Source: an uncultured Dyadobacter sp.
Lineage (GTDB): Bacteria > Bacteroidota > Bacteroidia > Cytophagales > Spirosomataceae
Reading direction: 5' to 3'
DNA: 64,000 bases
Assembly: GCF_946482605.1 (NCBI RefSeq)
Contig: NZ_CAMLSE010000010.1
Span: forward strand, 1-64,000
In this document: positions 8,345 through 17,238 of the stretch, piece by piece
Position numbering within the stretch: position 1 is the first letter of the stretch
Layout: each line of letters begins with the position of its first letter
The notes under the pieces: generated by a model
Database searches by the model: none
Seen by the model: only the letters and a program-made list of their open reading frames with translations
Told to the model about the DNA's origin: nothing
Translations under genes and position numbers: made by a program

Positions 8345-9481
8345 ATGATATATGTATCCGACAGTTTGTCGATCGGCACACAACACGAACAATTCAATTC
8401 TTCTTTTCTAACGCTTCTCCGGCAGATCGAGCCGGATATAACATTTTACGCTGATAAGCGGCATAGTGATATCATTAAGCCAAAAGTACCGGGGCTCACT
8501 TTTGAAAATATTGAATTATACTCCAAAAGGGGAGGCATAAAAGAATTCATTCGGGCATATCATCAATTCAGATTAACGAAGAAAATAATTAAAGATGCCG
8601 AGGCTAATGGGGTAACTAAGTTAATTATCCTATTAATACACCCATTGGCCCATTATTTACTCAGGACATTTCTTGACACAAAGATCAATATATTCATTGT
8701 GACGCATGGCGAATTAGAGTCTTTAAAAGATAATAAAAGGTTCTTTAATAAGATCTGGGGATATTTTTTAAAAAGATCCTTACTAAGTCAACGCCTAAAA
8801 ATACAATACATCATTCTTGGTGAGAGCATTTATAACAATCTCGTGGGAGTTCTTCCCGCTTTCAAAACACAGAAAAAGGCAATTCTTGATCACCCATATC
8901 CATTTCATGAAATTAGGCGAGATTACGCATCTAACCAAGCGATCACCTTCTCATCGCTTGGCGTTGCCACACTCCCCAAAAATTCACAGTATATTTTTTC
9001 CATCGCTGACCGCATGTCCGAAATGGTCAACACCGCCAGATACCGCTTTTATATTTGCGGAATGGTGTACAAAAACATGGAGAAGTACTTTAATGAGTGG
9101 GTAATCTATAACCGGAACCTAAATCCTTTAAGCCGTTCCGAAGTGGATCAAATACTCTCTGTGACAGACTTTGCATTACTTTATTACGACAATACACATT
9201 ATTCTATGTGTTCAAGCGGTTCATTTTGGGATGCCATCAACGCGGAAATACCGATCCTGTATGTACAAAACGACTATATTGACTACTATTCGTCGCTCGT
9301 AGGTGGAATTGGTCATCGATTTGAGTCCCCAGAACAACTAAATGACTACATTGCCACATCTGGCAGGGAAAATTTATTTGATGCGCAATACCACCAGTTT
9401 ATCGACAATGTCAGAAAATTGAAATACCAGCACATGAGTTATTCCAATTTAGTTAAACAACTGTCAGAGACAATCTTATGA
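8345..9481 (+). CDS. Putative GT-B glycosyltransferase, divergent
   Basis: 378-residue protein without a strong textbook signature. It opens with MIYVSDSLSIGTQHEQFNSS, has a THGELESL segment near residue 120, and near the C-terminus a SGSFWDAINAEIPILYV segment. That last piece resembles the donor-binding region of GT-B enzymes that recognise a nucleotide sugar. Codon choice here is distinctly AT-rich compared with the housekeeping genes further right. Position after the polymerase gene (8-base gap) and the predicted fold suggest a glycosyltransferase of the repeat unit. A non-catalytic role cannot be excluded. Confidence 0.6.
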   Translation: MIYVSDSLSIGTQHEQFNSSFLTLLRQIEPDITFYADKRHSDIIKPKVPGLTFENIELYSKRGGIKEFIRAYHQFRLTKKIIKDAEANGVTKLIILLIHPLAHYLLRTFLDTKINIFIVTHGELESLKDNKRFFNKIWGYFLKRSLLSQRLKIQYIILGESIYNNLVGVLPAFKTQKKAILDHPYPFHEIRRDYASNQAITFSSLGVATLPKNSQYIFSIADRMSEMVNTARYRFYICGMVYKNMEKYFNEWVIYNRNLNPLSRSEVDQILSVTDFALLYYDNTHYSMCSSGSFWDAINAEIPILYVQNDYIDYYSSLVGGIGHRFESPEQLNDYIATSGRENLFDAQYHQFIDNVRKLKYQHMSYSNLVKQLSETIL

Positions 9482-9656
9482 TTTAAGGCACGGAGGTCCT
9501 GAATGTTTTTTAGCTTGCGCTCCCAACCCGAGATTAACGCCGCAGGCTGCCACCATTGTTGAGCGTGGCATAGAAATTGGGACTGGACCATGCCCGACGC
9601 TAGCAGGATAACCAGCTACAAACATTCACTAATGGGCTCAAAATCAATTAATTGTT

Positions 9657-10883
9657 ATGAAAAAATTGCTTTTTGCTCTAACCTTACACATAGCTTTAAC
9701 CGCTTTTCTCTGTTTGGGCCCTGTGACATTGAAAGCACAGCGTGTGACACGCGCGAAAATGCTGAAAGACAGTGTCATGCGGTATGGTGTTGACATTGAA
9801 CCATACCTTAAAAGCGTCACAGGCCAAAAAATCGTCGCGGATTTCAACTATGCCCCTTACATCAACCTGTTCCTGAAGAAGCACAGGTATGTAAAGTTCC
9901 CTCCCCTCAAGATAACAGTGGGCCTGGACAGCGCCTATGCCCGATACAATGCGCATCTTTTCCTAAATTCCGGAAACCGCGTCTACTTTCCGCCAGGGAG
10001 TGGTCTTGTTTGCCCTACCAACATGGCAACCAATGGAAATATGATTTATGTGGATACTCATACAAAGGACGTTTTCTTGTATGGCCTCAATTTGTATGGG
10101 AGTAAAGCAAACAAAAACTATGTCACTTCGCAATACGGCTGCGGCATCGCTCTGTATGCGCCGACCAACGTTTTAATCCATAAAACTACGATTTCCAAGA
10201 GCACCGGCGATGGCCTCGCTGTAAGGACTAACTGGGGAAAACAGAGTGAGAACATCGACGTTACTGACCTGCGCATAACCAATGCTTCACGAGCGGGAAT
10301 GTTAGTTACAGGAGTCATCAATGGGACTTTCAAAGACATTTACATAGAAGAGACCGGGGAGAAAGTCAAGGCAAAGTCCGCCCCACCGCAGGTCGGGCTT
10401 TCGTTTGAACCTAATAACTGCGAGAGCAAATATGTCAAATGCAAATTCATCAACCTGAATACCCGAAATAATCTGGGTCCAGTGCTCGGAACAGCGAATT
10501 TTGGTCATCTATTCATCAAAAATAACTGCGGCAAAAATAAAGTCGATATCGTCATAAATGGTTGGACAGACGTTACCGATGACCCGGATTGCTATGGTGC
10601 TACGCTGGATATTTCCACCGATAATGCTGAGGCGATCGCGGATAAATACAACACGACTCTTGTCACGGGAAGATTTGTCGTCAACAATGCATCACTTACC
10701 AGAAATAACAAAAAGGCAGACCACTATTTTTTTAAGGGCAAGGACGAATCAATTAACAGTCCTATAAAGTATGAAATCAATAATTTAAAGCTTTTTAGTG
10801 GAGGAAAGGCGGTATCGGCCAAAAACCCGAGTCCACAGATGAAGCAGATTACTGAAAGTAGTAAGAAACTTGTGATCCATTAA
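9657..10883 (+). CDS. Secreted right-handed parallel beta-helix protein
   Basis: 408 residues with a signal peptide (MKKLLFALTLHIALTAFLCLGPVTLKA). Next comes a pectate-lyase-like beta-helix: short repeated strands with NV, NI and GDGLAV turns between roughly residues 120 and 330. The segment around residue 243 reads PQVGLSFEPNNCES and is shared with the larger beta-helix protein at 12330. The protein is probably exported to periplasm or surface to cut, epimerise or bind the polysaccharide made here. It lacks the long N-terminal domain of its larger relative. No catalytic residues can be assigned with confidence. Confidence 0.72.
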   Translation: MKKLLFALTLHIALTAFLCLGPVTLKAQRVTRAKMLKDSVMRYGVDIEPYLKSVTGQKIVADFNYAPYINLFLKKHRYVKFPPLKITVGLDSAYARYNAHLFLNSGNRVYFPPGSGLVCPTNMATNGNMIYVDTHTKDVFLYGLNLYGSKANKNYVTSQYGCGIALYAPTNVLIHKTTISKSTGDGLAVRTNWGKQSENIDVTDLRITNASRAGMLVTGVINGTFKDIYIEETGEKVKAKSAPPQVGLSFEPNNCESKYVKCKFINLNTRNNLGPVLGTANFGHLFIKNNCGKNKVDIVINGWTDVTDDPDCYGATLDISTDNAEAIADKYNTTLVTGRFVVNNASLTRNNKKADHYFFKGKDESINSPIKYEINNLKLFSGGKAVSAKNPSPQMKQITESSKKLVIH

Positions 10884-10894
10884 TTGACACGACA

Positions 10895-11983
10895 TTGAAA
10901 GAAAAAAGAAAACTGCTTTACATCCTGCATGACATCGCCATAGGAGGTGTGGAGGTGGCTTTATTGTCCGCAATTCCTGAACTTTCTCAAAAGTACAATT
11001 TGAAAGTAGTCGTCCTTGGCAAGATCGATCCCAAAAATATAGCCCGATTAAATGCGGATGAGCGCCAAGTTTTCGAAGTTTTTGACTATCCGCGTTATGT
11101 CTTTCCATTACGACTGCCGACTATCATCAAATTCATTCTCGACTTCAACCCGGAGCTGATGATATGCTCGCTTTGGAGGGCATCTATGGTTGCGAGTATC
11201 GTTAAGAAAATGAACAAAAACATACGGCTTTTTGCTTTCAATCATAGCACGCAGTTTTCACATTTCTTTCAGTCCTATTTTATCAAGATGGCTGCCCGCT
11301 CGGCTGACATCGTCCTGACGGATAGCGTGGCCACCAGCCTCTTCGTCAAGACATTTAGTGTTACTGCGCAAATACTGGAGGTTTCATTCCTCACGGACGA
11401 TACGCCGGATGCGATTTCCAGAAGGGCTCCTCAGCTGGATGAGCCAATCACATTCATGTTTCTGGGCCGAATCAATCCGGTAAAAAATCTCCCGTTAATC
11501 ATTAAAGTTATATATGATCTCAGACAACGTTCGGTTCCTGCTATACTCGATGTTTATGGCAGAAGCGACGGACCGATGTCTGAAATTACGTCCTTGATCA
11601 CTAAACTAAAGCTGGAAGATCATGTCAGGTTCAAAGGCGAAATAGAAAGTTCAAGCAGGAAGAGCCTGTTTGATCGTTATCACTTCTACATTCAACTTAG
11701 TTCCAGGGAAGGCATGGCTATGAGTGTCGCTGAGGCAATGCAGCATGGGCTGGTATGCGTGGTCTCGCCGGTTGGTGAGATCATCCACTATTCTAAGGAT
11801 ATGGAATCCGCTATCTTCATTGACATACATCAATCGGATTTGAAAAATGCGGCCGGCAAAATAATAGAAGTCATCAACAACCCGGAATTGTACAAAAAGC
11901 TGTCCGACAACTGCCATTCGACTTTTCAAAACAAAAAACGTTATTCGGAGTCGCTGATCGACCGGCTCGAGCAATCTATGTAG
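10895..11983 (+). CDS. Family 4 glycosyltransferase (TTG start)
   Basis: 362-residue GT-B enzyme: LLYILHDIAIGGVEVALLSAIPEL at the N-terminus (acceptor loop with IGGVE), FMFLGRINPVKNLPLIIK at the start of the C-terminal domain, and the GT4 signature SSREGMAMSVAEAMQHG. The best start is TTG at 10895, 11 bases after the beta-helix gene; no ATG occurs before the conserved ILHD segment, so the unusual start is needed. It probably belongs to the same transcript as its upstream neighbour. A strong terminator follows at 12007-12052. Sugar specificity is unknown. Confidence 0.8.
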   Translation: MKEKRKLLYILHDIAIGGVEVALLSAIPELSQKYNLKVVVLGKIDPKNIARLNADERQVFEVFDYPRYVFPLRLPTIIKFILDFNPELMICSLWRASMVASIVKKMNKNIRLFAFNHSTQFSHFFQSYFIKMAARSADIVLTDSVATSLFVKTFSVTAQILEVSFLTDDTPDAISRRAPQLDEPITFMFLGRINPVKNLPLIIKVIYDLRQRSVPAILDVYGRSDGPMSEITSLITKLKLEDHVRFKGEIESSSRKSLFDRYHFYIQLSSREGMAMSVAEAMQHGLVCVVSPVGEIIHYSKDMESAIFIDIHQSDLKNAAGKIIEVINNPELYKKLSDNCHSTFQNKKRYSESLIDRLEQSM

Positions 11984-12006
11984 TGTAAATAAATAAGGTC
12001 ATGGCC

Positions 12007-12052
12007 AGGGGCAGATCAGCATCATGTGTGCTGGTCTGCCCCTTTCCTTTTT
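12007..12052 (+). terminator. Rho-independent terminator ending the first polysaccharide operon
   Basis: Fifteen-base stem AGGGGCAGATCAGCA (12007-12021) pairs with TGCTGGTCTGCCCCT (12029-12043) with one G-U pair and a 7-base loop, followed by a T-rich tract. It lies 23 bases after the stop of the glycosyltransferase gene and separates it from the following AT-rich leader. Confidence 0.85.
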
Positions 12053-12329
12053 CCGATTTGTCGAAATTTTCGTAAAAGTTATCAACCTAAACAACGATAT
12101 TCTACAATATATGCCATAAAAAATATGACACGATAAAATACATCCATCTCACTAGCAAAGAGATAGCAGTCCATCACTTTTACGCCAGATACAATTACAC
12201 ATACCCATGCTTTTATAATATTCGACACTATATTTAGTATTACTTCTATATACAAAAGCACTGAATATTGAAAAAAGACATATATTTGTAGAATATATAT
12301 ATCATATTAAAAAATTAATCTACACATAT
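12053..12329 (+). promoter_or_regulatory. Strongly AT-rich leader before the large beta-helix gene
   Basis: No gene is visible. The segment is much richer in A+T than its surroundings, with many short ATAT tracts. It contains a -7-type TATATTTG at 12281-12288, 41 bases before the start codon. A good -33 partner is not evident at the expected spacing. I read it as an independently controlled promoter region; the exact start site is uncertain. Confidence 0.4.
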
Positions 12330-14513
12330 ATGCGCAATAAACTACTGATTCTTACAATATTACACTACACGTGGCTCGTAGGTATTGGATATGCGAGTCC
12401 AAAAATTGATCCGATCAAATTCACGATGTCTACCAATGCAAGCGCAGTAGCATTGAACGAAGAGTTTCAAATCGACATCAGAGCGAGCTATGTTCATATT
12501 CCCTCCAATACTGCTTTTGTCTTTGAAGGATCTAATGCCTTTCGTTTAAAGCTTGTTTTGCCGGATGGTTTTGAGCAAACGGGAGGGAATTTTAGCGATT
12601 ACATCGGTGGAGAATTGTCATCAACAAAGCCCTATGTAGCCTTTACATTAAAAGGAAAATTCACCAGAGAAAGCCCTAGCGGCGTATTTCAATTATTGCG
12701 AAGTCATAAAAACGCGGATAATCAAAGTACCTACCTCCAAGTCGCTACGATATCGTTCAAAGCGGAAGAACCCGGCCAACAAGCCGACGAGAGTAATGCC
12801 CGGATTGCACTTCAACAGACTCCTGCCTACATTTCTTATATGACTATCAGCCAATTAAGAAGTGGACTGGCCGACACATCCCGGGCAGTTTTTGTAATTG
12901 ATAACCTGAGATATGGGCTGTTTCGTTACAATCCCTCCTCTACTTCTTCGGATGACGGAGCCATGACCATTGTCTCAGCAGGAAGACGGTATGAAAGAGT
13001 TTATGAGGGCGCTATCAATGTCAACTGGTTTGGGATAGTGGGCGACGGAGTTACTGACCAGGCCCCGGCAATCCAGGCAATGCTCAACAATGCGAGATAC
13101 CGCAATGTTTTTTTCCCGAAATCAGCACAGTCATATCGCATAAGATCTATCAGGATACCGAGCAACACCACGATGGAGTTCGAAGAGGGCACCGTAGTAG
13201 AAGGCACAGGAGGACTGGGGGCGACCGAAAAGCTCATGTACATGTATGATGTCGGAAATATTATCATCCGTGGCTACGGTGTGGTGTTCAAGGACCACCG
13301 GGAAAATTACACATCGGGCCAGCACAGACACATCTTCTCTCTTGAAGGAGTCGTCAATGCCGTAATTGAAGGAATGGCAGCAAATGACAGCGGCGGAGAT
13401 GGATTCTATGTTGGGGCAGGTACCTACCAAAAGTTTGGAGATAATATTAAGTTCCTCAATGTCAGTGCCAACAATAACAGAAGGCATGGTATGGCGGTAA
13501 CCACGGCCAGGAACATCGATATCGTTAATGCGGTATTGACTAACACCGTTGGAGAGGGGCCGCAAGCAGGACTCAATTTCGAAGCCAATAATGCCGAAAA
13601 CAGATTTGAGGGGGTAAGGGTAGAAAATCCCAGAACCGGCGGGAACAATGGACCGGGTATTATGATCAGCCCCGGCGCCCTGGCGGCATCAGATAAAGTC
13701 ATCGACATAACTGTTTCCAATCACCTTGACGATGGAAGCTTGTATGGCTTTCTCGTAACCACAGTAAGGTCCAGTTTACCCGGATCTGTCAATGTAGAAA
13801 ACGCGACCTGGAAAAACTCCAAATACTGCGGTTTTGTGTCAAGGAACTGGAGCTATCGGGCATGCGCCGTCGTGGTTACTAATCCCACCGTTATCAATTG
13901 CAATGCATTGGGTAGTACTTCCCCCACAGCGGGTGCAGCTTTCTATGTTCACCGCGAAGCAGCAGACACGGGAGATAGCAATATAGGAAATATTCATATC
14001 ATTAATCCAAGGATCATGGATATGCGAAATCCGCAACTGACCGTACGTGCGTTCAGCTTCAGAGACTGGGCAATCGCAAATCCGATTTTAAGCTGTAGTA
14101 TTATCGATCCGATCAAAGTCTCTACGTTTTTTCCAAGTAACAACATGATCGTCAATGCCCAAATCGTATTGTCCGACCGTAATGGCGCAATGGTTCATGA
14201 TTTCAATGCATGGAACAGCATGGCAGATTATACATATTACCGGCCGCTCTACCACAACCAAACAGCACCTGGTGGACGAAATCTCGCCCTTGGAAAAGTT
14301 AATGCCGGATTCCCGGAAGTAACCGTCGAGGTACGAGCTCCCTATAACATTAATATTATACCCAATCCAACCGACAACATTATGCCACTTTCCCCGGTGA
14401 ATGGCAAGTCCATTTCGAGCAATGTCGTTGGCAGCAAAGTGAAACTGAAAAAGGCATCAGATAATACCTGGTTCATCACCGAGATGGTGGGGACCTGGAA
14501 TGTACAGCCCTAA
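12330..14513 (+). CDS. Large secreted beta-helix protein, pectate-lyase superfamily
   Basis: 727 residues with a signal peptide ending near YASPKID. Residues about 25-150 form a separate beta-rich domain. A linker follows, and near residues 228-245 the segment NWFGIVGDGVTDQAPAIQAM marks the start of a pectate-lyase-3/tailspike-like right-handed beta-helix, with coils to about residue 600. The block PQAGLNFEANNAEN around residue 411 matches the smaller beta-helix protein at 9657. A C-terminal beta domain (NIIPNPTDNIMPL and following) resembles those closing phage tailspike-like proteins. Probable role: lyase, epimerase or hydrolase acting on the locus's polysaccharide outside the cytoplasm. 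It has its own AT-rich leader and a terminator after it. Confidence 0.72.
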   Translation: MRNKLLILTILHYTWLVGIGYASPKIDPIKFTMSTNASAVALNEEFQIDIRASYVHIPSNTAFVFEGSNAFRLKLVLPDGFEQTGGNFSDYIGGELSSTKPYVAFTLKGKFTRESPSGVFQLLRSHKNADNQSTYLQVATISFKAEEPGQQADESNARIALQQTPAYISYMTISQLRSGLADTSRAVFVIDNLRYGLFRYNPSSTSSDDGAMTIVSAGRRYERVYEGAINVNWFGIVGDGVTDQAPAIQAMLNNARYRNVFFPKSAQSYRIRSIRIPSNTTMEFEEGTVVEGTGGLGATEKLMYMYDVGNIIIRGYGVVFKDHRENYTSGQHRHIFSLEGVVNAVIEGMAANDSGGDGFYVGAGTYQKFGDNIKFLNVSANNNRRHGMAVTTARNIDIVNAVLTNTVGEGPQAGLNFEANNAENRFEGVRVENPRTGGNNGPGIMISPGALAASDKVIDITVSNHLDDGSLYGFLVTTVRSSLPGSVNVENATWKNSKYCGFVSRNWSYRACAVVVTNPTVINCNALGSTSPTAGAAFYVHREAADTGDSNIGNIHIINPRIMDMRNPQLTVRAFSFRDWAIANPILSCSIIDPIKVSTFFPSNNMIVNAQIVLSDRNGAMVHDFNAWNSMADYTYYRPLYHNQTAPGGRNLALGKVNAGFPEVTVEVRAPYNINIIPNPTDNIMPLSPVNGKSISSNVVGSKVKLKKASDNTWFITEMVGTWNVQP

Positions 14514-14523
14514 GCTTTGAGTG

Positions 14524-14565
14524 AAACACAAGATGAATCGGAAGCTTGATTTGTCTTGTGTTTTT
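14524..14565 (+). terminator. Rho-independent terminator after the large beta-helix gene
   Basis: A perfect 10-base stem AAACACAAGA (14524-14533) pairs with TCTTGTGTTT (14554-14563), with a 20-base loop and a T-rich tail. It begins 10 bases after the stop codon, so the beta-helix gene is probably a single-gene transcript. Confidence 0.65.
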
Positions 14566-14721
14566 CTTTCAATAAGCTATCTTCGACAAAAATTTGAATG
14601 TCATTTGCGTATGACGCATTTCTGTCGCTATACTATACAAGATGCACACACTAAGATTATGCAGACCGACGTTTCGTCTGATCTCGTCAATACTTTGTAC
14701 TAATCTTTTAACTTCCGCGGA

Positions 14722-15852
14722 ATGAGTAGTAAGAACATTCTACTCCTTGCCCACGACGGAGAAGATTTCTACAAAGCAAGGCTGCCGTTTGCCAGGTTCC
14801 TTAAGGACAAGGGTTACAATGTCTCCGTCATAGTCCCGAGAGACAAATTCACCGATCTAATCGCTGGTGAAGGTTTTCTGGTGCAGCCTTCCAACCTGAA
14901 AAGGAACAATGCCAATCCGCTTCACCTGTTGCAATCGATGCGTGAGGTGAGCCGGTTTGCTACTGATAACAATGTTGGCATTATTCATTCCTTCAAGTTT
15001 TTCCCCAACTTCATCAATTCTTTCGCTAACCTATTCAGCAACAGGAAGGTGGTTCTGCATATAGCCGGACTGGGGATTGCTTTTGCAAACAAGCGACCTA
15101 AGTATCAAATCATTAAATTCATTCAGCAGGTTCTTTTTCTGTTAGAGTTTTTAAGGGCAAATCTGGTGATCATTCAGAATCCCGATGATTATGAAGATTT
15201 CCTGTTTAAGAAATTTTTCAGGAAGAAAATAAAGGTTGTCAAGGGAAGCGGTGTAGATGTCTCTCTGTTCTCCCCTGCCCTAACTGCCCCGGCGCAAAAC
15301 GGCAAGGCGGTTTTTTTGTGCACTACCAGGCTGATATGGGAAAAGGGAATCAAAGAAATGGTAGAGGCATTCGAGTCCCTCCCTTCCCCTATGCTCGAAA
15401 ATGTGGAACTGCGGATCATCGGGGAACCTGACAACAAGAATCCGAGAGGTATAACAAAGGAGTATGTCGAGCGCTACAAAGCAAGTACCCAAATCAAGTT
15501 TCTGGGACGGCAGAACAATATTAAAGAGCATCTGCAAAACTCGGACATTTTTATCCTGCCGACTTATTACCGTGAAGGTATCCCCAGAAGCATATTGGAG
15601 GCTCTTGCCAGTGGCTTACCCGTCATTACCACCGACGTCCCGGGTTGTAAGCTGACTATCATTCCCAATGAAAACGGCATACTGATCCGCCCCCGTTCGG
15701 TCGAAGCGATCCGGTCCGCGGTTGAGAGCATTCTGGCGGCGCGTGGAAGCTGGGCGCAAATGGGCGCTACGAGCCGCAGACTTGCATTGTCAGAATTTTC
15801 GGAAAATGTAATATTTACGGAAATTGTAAAATTGTATCAGCAAGAAGATTGA
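14722..15852 (+). CDS. Family 4 glycosyltransferase
   Basis: 376-residue GT-B protein. The N-terminal domain begins NILLLAHDGEDFYKARLPFARFLKDKGY. The middle contains HSFKFFPNFINSFAN and HIAGLGIAF, usual in the CapM/PglA-like GT4 group. The C-terminal donor site reads PTYYREGIPRSILEALASGLPVITTDVPGC. The REGIPRS motif with its glutamates is typical of GT4 enzymes that add the second sugar onto an undecaprenyl-diphosphate-sugar, which fits a location just before the initiating transferase gene. That role is inference. The 158 bases between the preceding terminator and this gene hold no clear coding sequence. Confidence 0.82.
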   Translation: MSSKNILLLAHDGEDFYKARLPFARFLKDKGYNVSVIVPRDKFTDLIAGEGFLVQPSNLKRNNANPLHLLQSMREVSRFATDNNVGIIHSFKFFPNFINSFANLFSNRKVVLHIAGLGIAFANKRPKYQIIKFIQQVLFLLEFLRANLVIIQNPDDYEDFLFKKFFRKKIKVVKGSGVDVSLFSPALTAPAQNGKAVFLCTTRLIWEKGIKEMVEAFESLPSPMLENVELRIIGEPDNKNPRGITKEYVERYKASTQIKFLGRQNNIKEHLQNSDIFILPTYYREGIPRSILEALASGLPVITTDVPGCKLTIIPNENGILIRPRSVEAIRSAVESILAARGSWAQMGATSRRLALSEFSENVIFTEIVKLYQQED

Positions 15853-16124
15853 CTATGCCACCGACCAAACGTACAACGTATATCGTCCAGGAAAGTAGTT
15901 ATTCGACAAAGACGTCTGTAACAATATGACGAATGCTGTTACATATAAATCGTGTACCTGTAGAGTAGGATTTTATGATATAGTACTTTTTGCAGAACTA
16001 CCACCTTCCTTCCGACTCGACAGCCAGACTCAAAATCCTAACCCGAAGCTGAATAATAATACTAAACCCCTGAGTTACATCACTAAGAGGAAATATTAAC
16101 GGTTTGCACCTGCAAAATATAAGT
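15853..16124. other. Intergenic, nothing recognised
   Basis: Non-coding AT-rich stretch between the GT4 gene and the promoter of the sugar-transferase gene. I see no ORF with coding character, no strong hairpin and no repeat in it. Confidence 0.4.
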
Positions 16125-16155
16125 TTTGATTATTCAAAGTTTATGGTTATACTTG
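16125..16155 (+). promoter_or_regulatory. Bacteroidota-type promoter for the initiating sugar transferase
   Basis: TTTG at 16125-16128, 19 bases, then TATACTTG at 16148-16155 (one mismatch to TAnnTTTG). The gene starts 51 bases downstream. It would start a separate transcript for the sugar transferase and the Wzi-type genes. Confidence 0.55.
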
Positions 16156-16206
16156 TGGCTTATGAGCACACTAATTGTATGATTTTTCCAACAATAACGC
16201 ACACAT

Positions 16207-17208
16207 ATGAAAAACACCTACGTCTCTAATCGGAGGTACGTTCACCGCCTTCAGAGTAAAACAGCCGTCTCTGAAGAGGTTTTGATAGTAACCAGCTACG
16301 ATTATTTTCTTCAAAAGTATGACCTGGCACTACTTTTAAAAAAGTACAAAGAAATCATCCTGATACCTCATTCCGATGATGATGACTATCTTCTCAATCA
16401 CACTGTCAGACCTTTACTGGACAAATTTGAGAAAGTACATTTGGTTACAAATCCCGTTTACGATAAGAGAAACAGAGTAATTTATGAGCTGGTGGTTCGG
16501 AAGAACAAATCCATCAGAATCACCACTGTATACGATTTCTGCGAAAAATATCTGAAGAAAGTATACATTCCTGATGACGTATCCGAAATCAACCCCAACC
16601 TTCTTTCCGTCCCCACCTTTGGAAGAAGGGTTAGATATCCCAAAAAGATCATAGACATCACCATTTCTATCATCCTTTTCCTCTGCACCTTACCGCTCTG
16701 GATTTTAAGTTACTTCAGGATTAAACTGCAATCCCCCGGGCCGGTGTTTTACTACCAGGAACGGGTCGGAATGAATAATAAGCTTTTCAATTGCATCAAA
16801 TTCCGGTCGATGGGCCTAGATGCGGAACAAAACGGTGCGTCGTTTTCCAAGAAAAAAGACTCTCGTATCTTCGAATACGGCTCTTTTATGAGGCTTACGC
16901 GAATAGACGAGCTGCCGCAGATCATCAATATTTTCAGGAGAGATTTGTCTTTAATAGGCCCCAGACCGGAAAGACCTGTTTTCACCGAGACTTTCGATGA
17001 AATTATACCCTACTACAACCTTCGGCACAATATCAAACCAGGTATCACCGGCTATGCACAGGTCATGTACTCATATGGTGCAGGCGTGTATGACGCACGA
17101 CATAAATTGATGTATGATCTTTACTACATCAAAAACTGGAATCTGCTCTTGGAGCTCAAGATCATTCTCCTGACAGCAGTCGTAATATTTGGAAAAAGGG
17201 GTAGGTAA
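16207..17208 (+). CDS. Initiating undecaprenyl-phosphate sugar-phosphate transferase
   Basis: 333 residues. The C-terminal ~190 residues are a bacterial sugar transferase domain (WcaJ/PglC/RfbP superfamily). They hold a membrane segment at about 150-170, then PGPVFYYQERVG (177-188), KFRSM (198-202), RIDELPQIINIF, SLIGPRPERP and PGITGYAQ. The N-terminal ~135 residues are a soluble segment rather than the multi-span membrane domain of WcaJ, so the protein is intermediate between the long and minimal forms. It loads the first sugar-1-phosphate onto undecaprenyl phosphate, starting repeat-unit synthesis. It has its own promoter and precedes the three Wzi genes. Confidence 0.87.
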   Translation: MKNTYVSNRRYVHRLQSKTAVSEEVLIVTSYDYFLQKYDLALLLKKYKEIILIPHSDDDDYLLNHTVRPLLDKFEKVHLVTNPVYDKRNRVIYELVVRKNKSIRITTVYDFCEKYLKKVYIPDDVSEINPNLLSVPTFGRRVRYPKKIIDITISIILFLCTLPLWILSYFRIKLQSPGPVFYYQERVGMNNKLFNCIKFRSMGLDAEQNGASFSKKKDSRIFEYGSFMRLTRIDELPQIINIFRRDLSLIGPRPERPVFTETFDEIIPYYNLRHNIKPGITGYAQVMYSYGAGVYDARHKLMYDLYYIKNWNLLLELKIILLTAVVIFGKRGR

Positions 17209-17238
17209 GCGCTGTGCCCCGAGATATAGGAACCCTGG

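Noticed and set aside
9500..9620. A possible fragment on the minus strand reading SSPNFYATLNNGGS
   Set aside because: Only about 20 residues before a stop and no matching flanks, so a pseudogene remnant cannot be supported.
14521..14703. A 60-codon frame after the large beta-helix gene
   Set aside because: It begins inside the terminator hairpin and shows no signal peptide or recognisable pattern.
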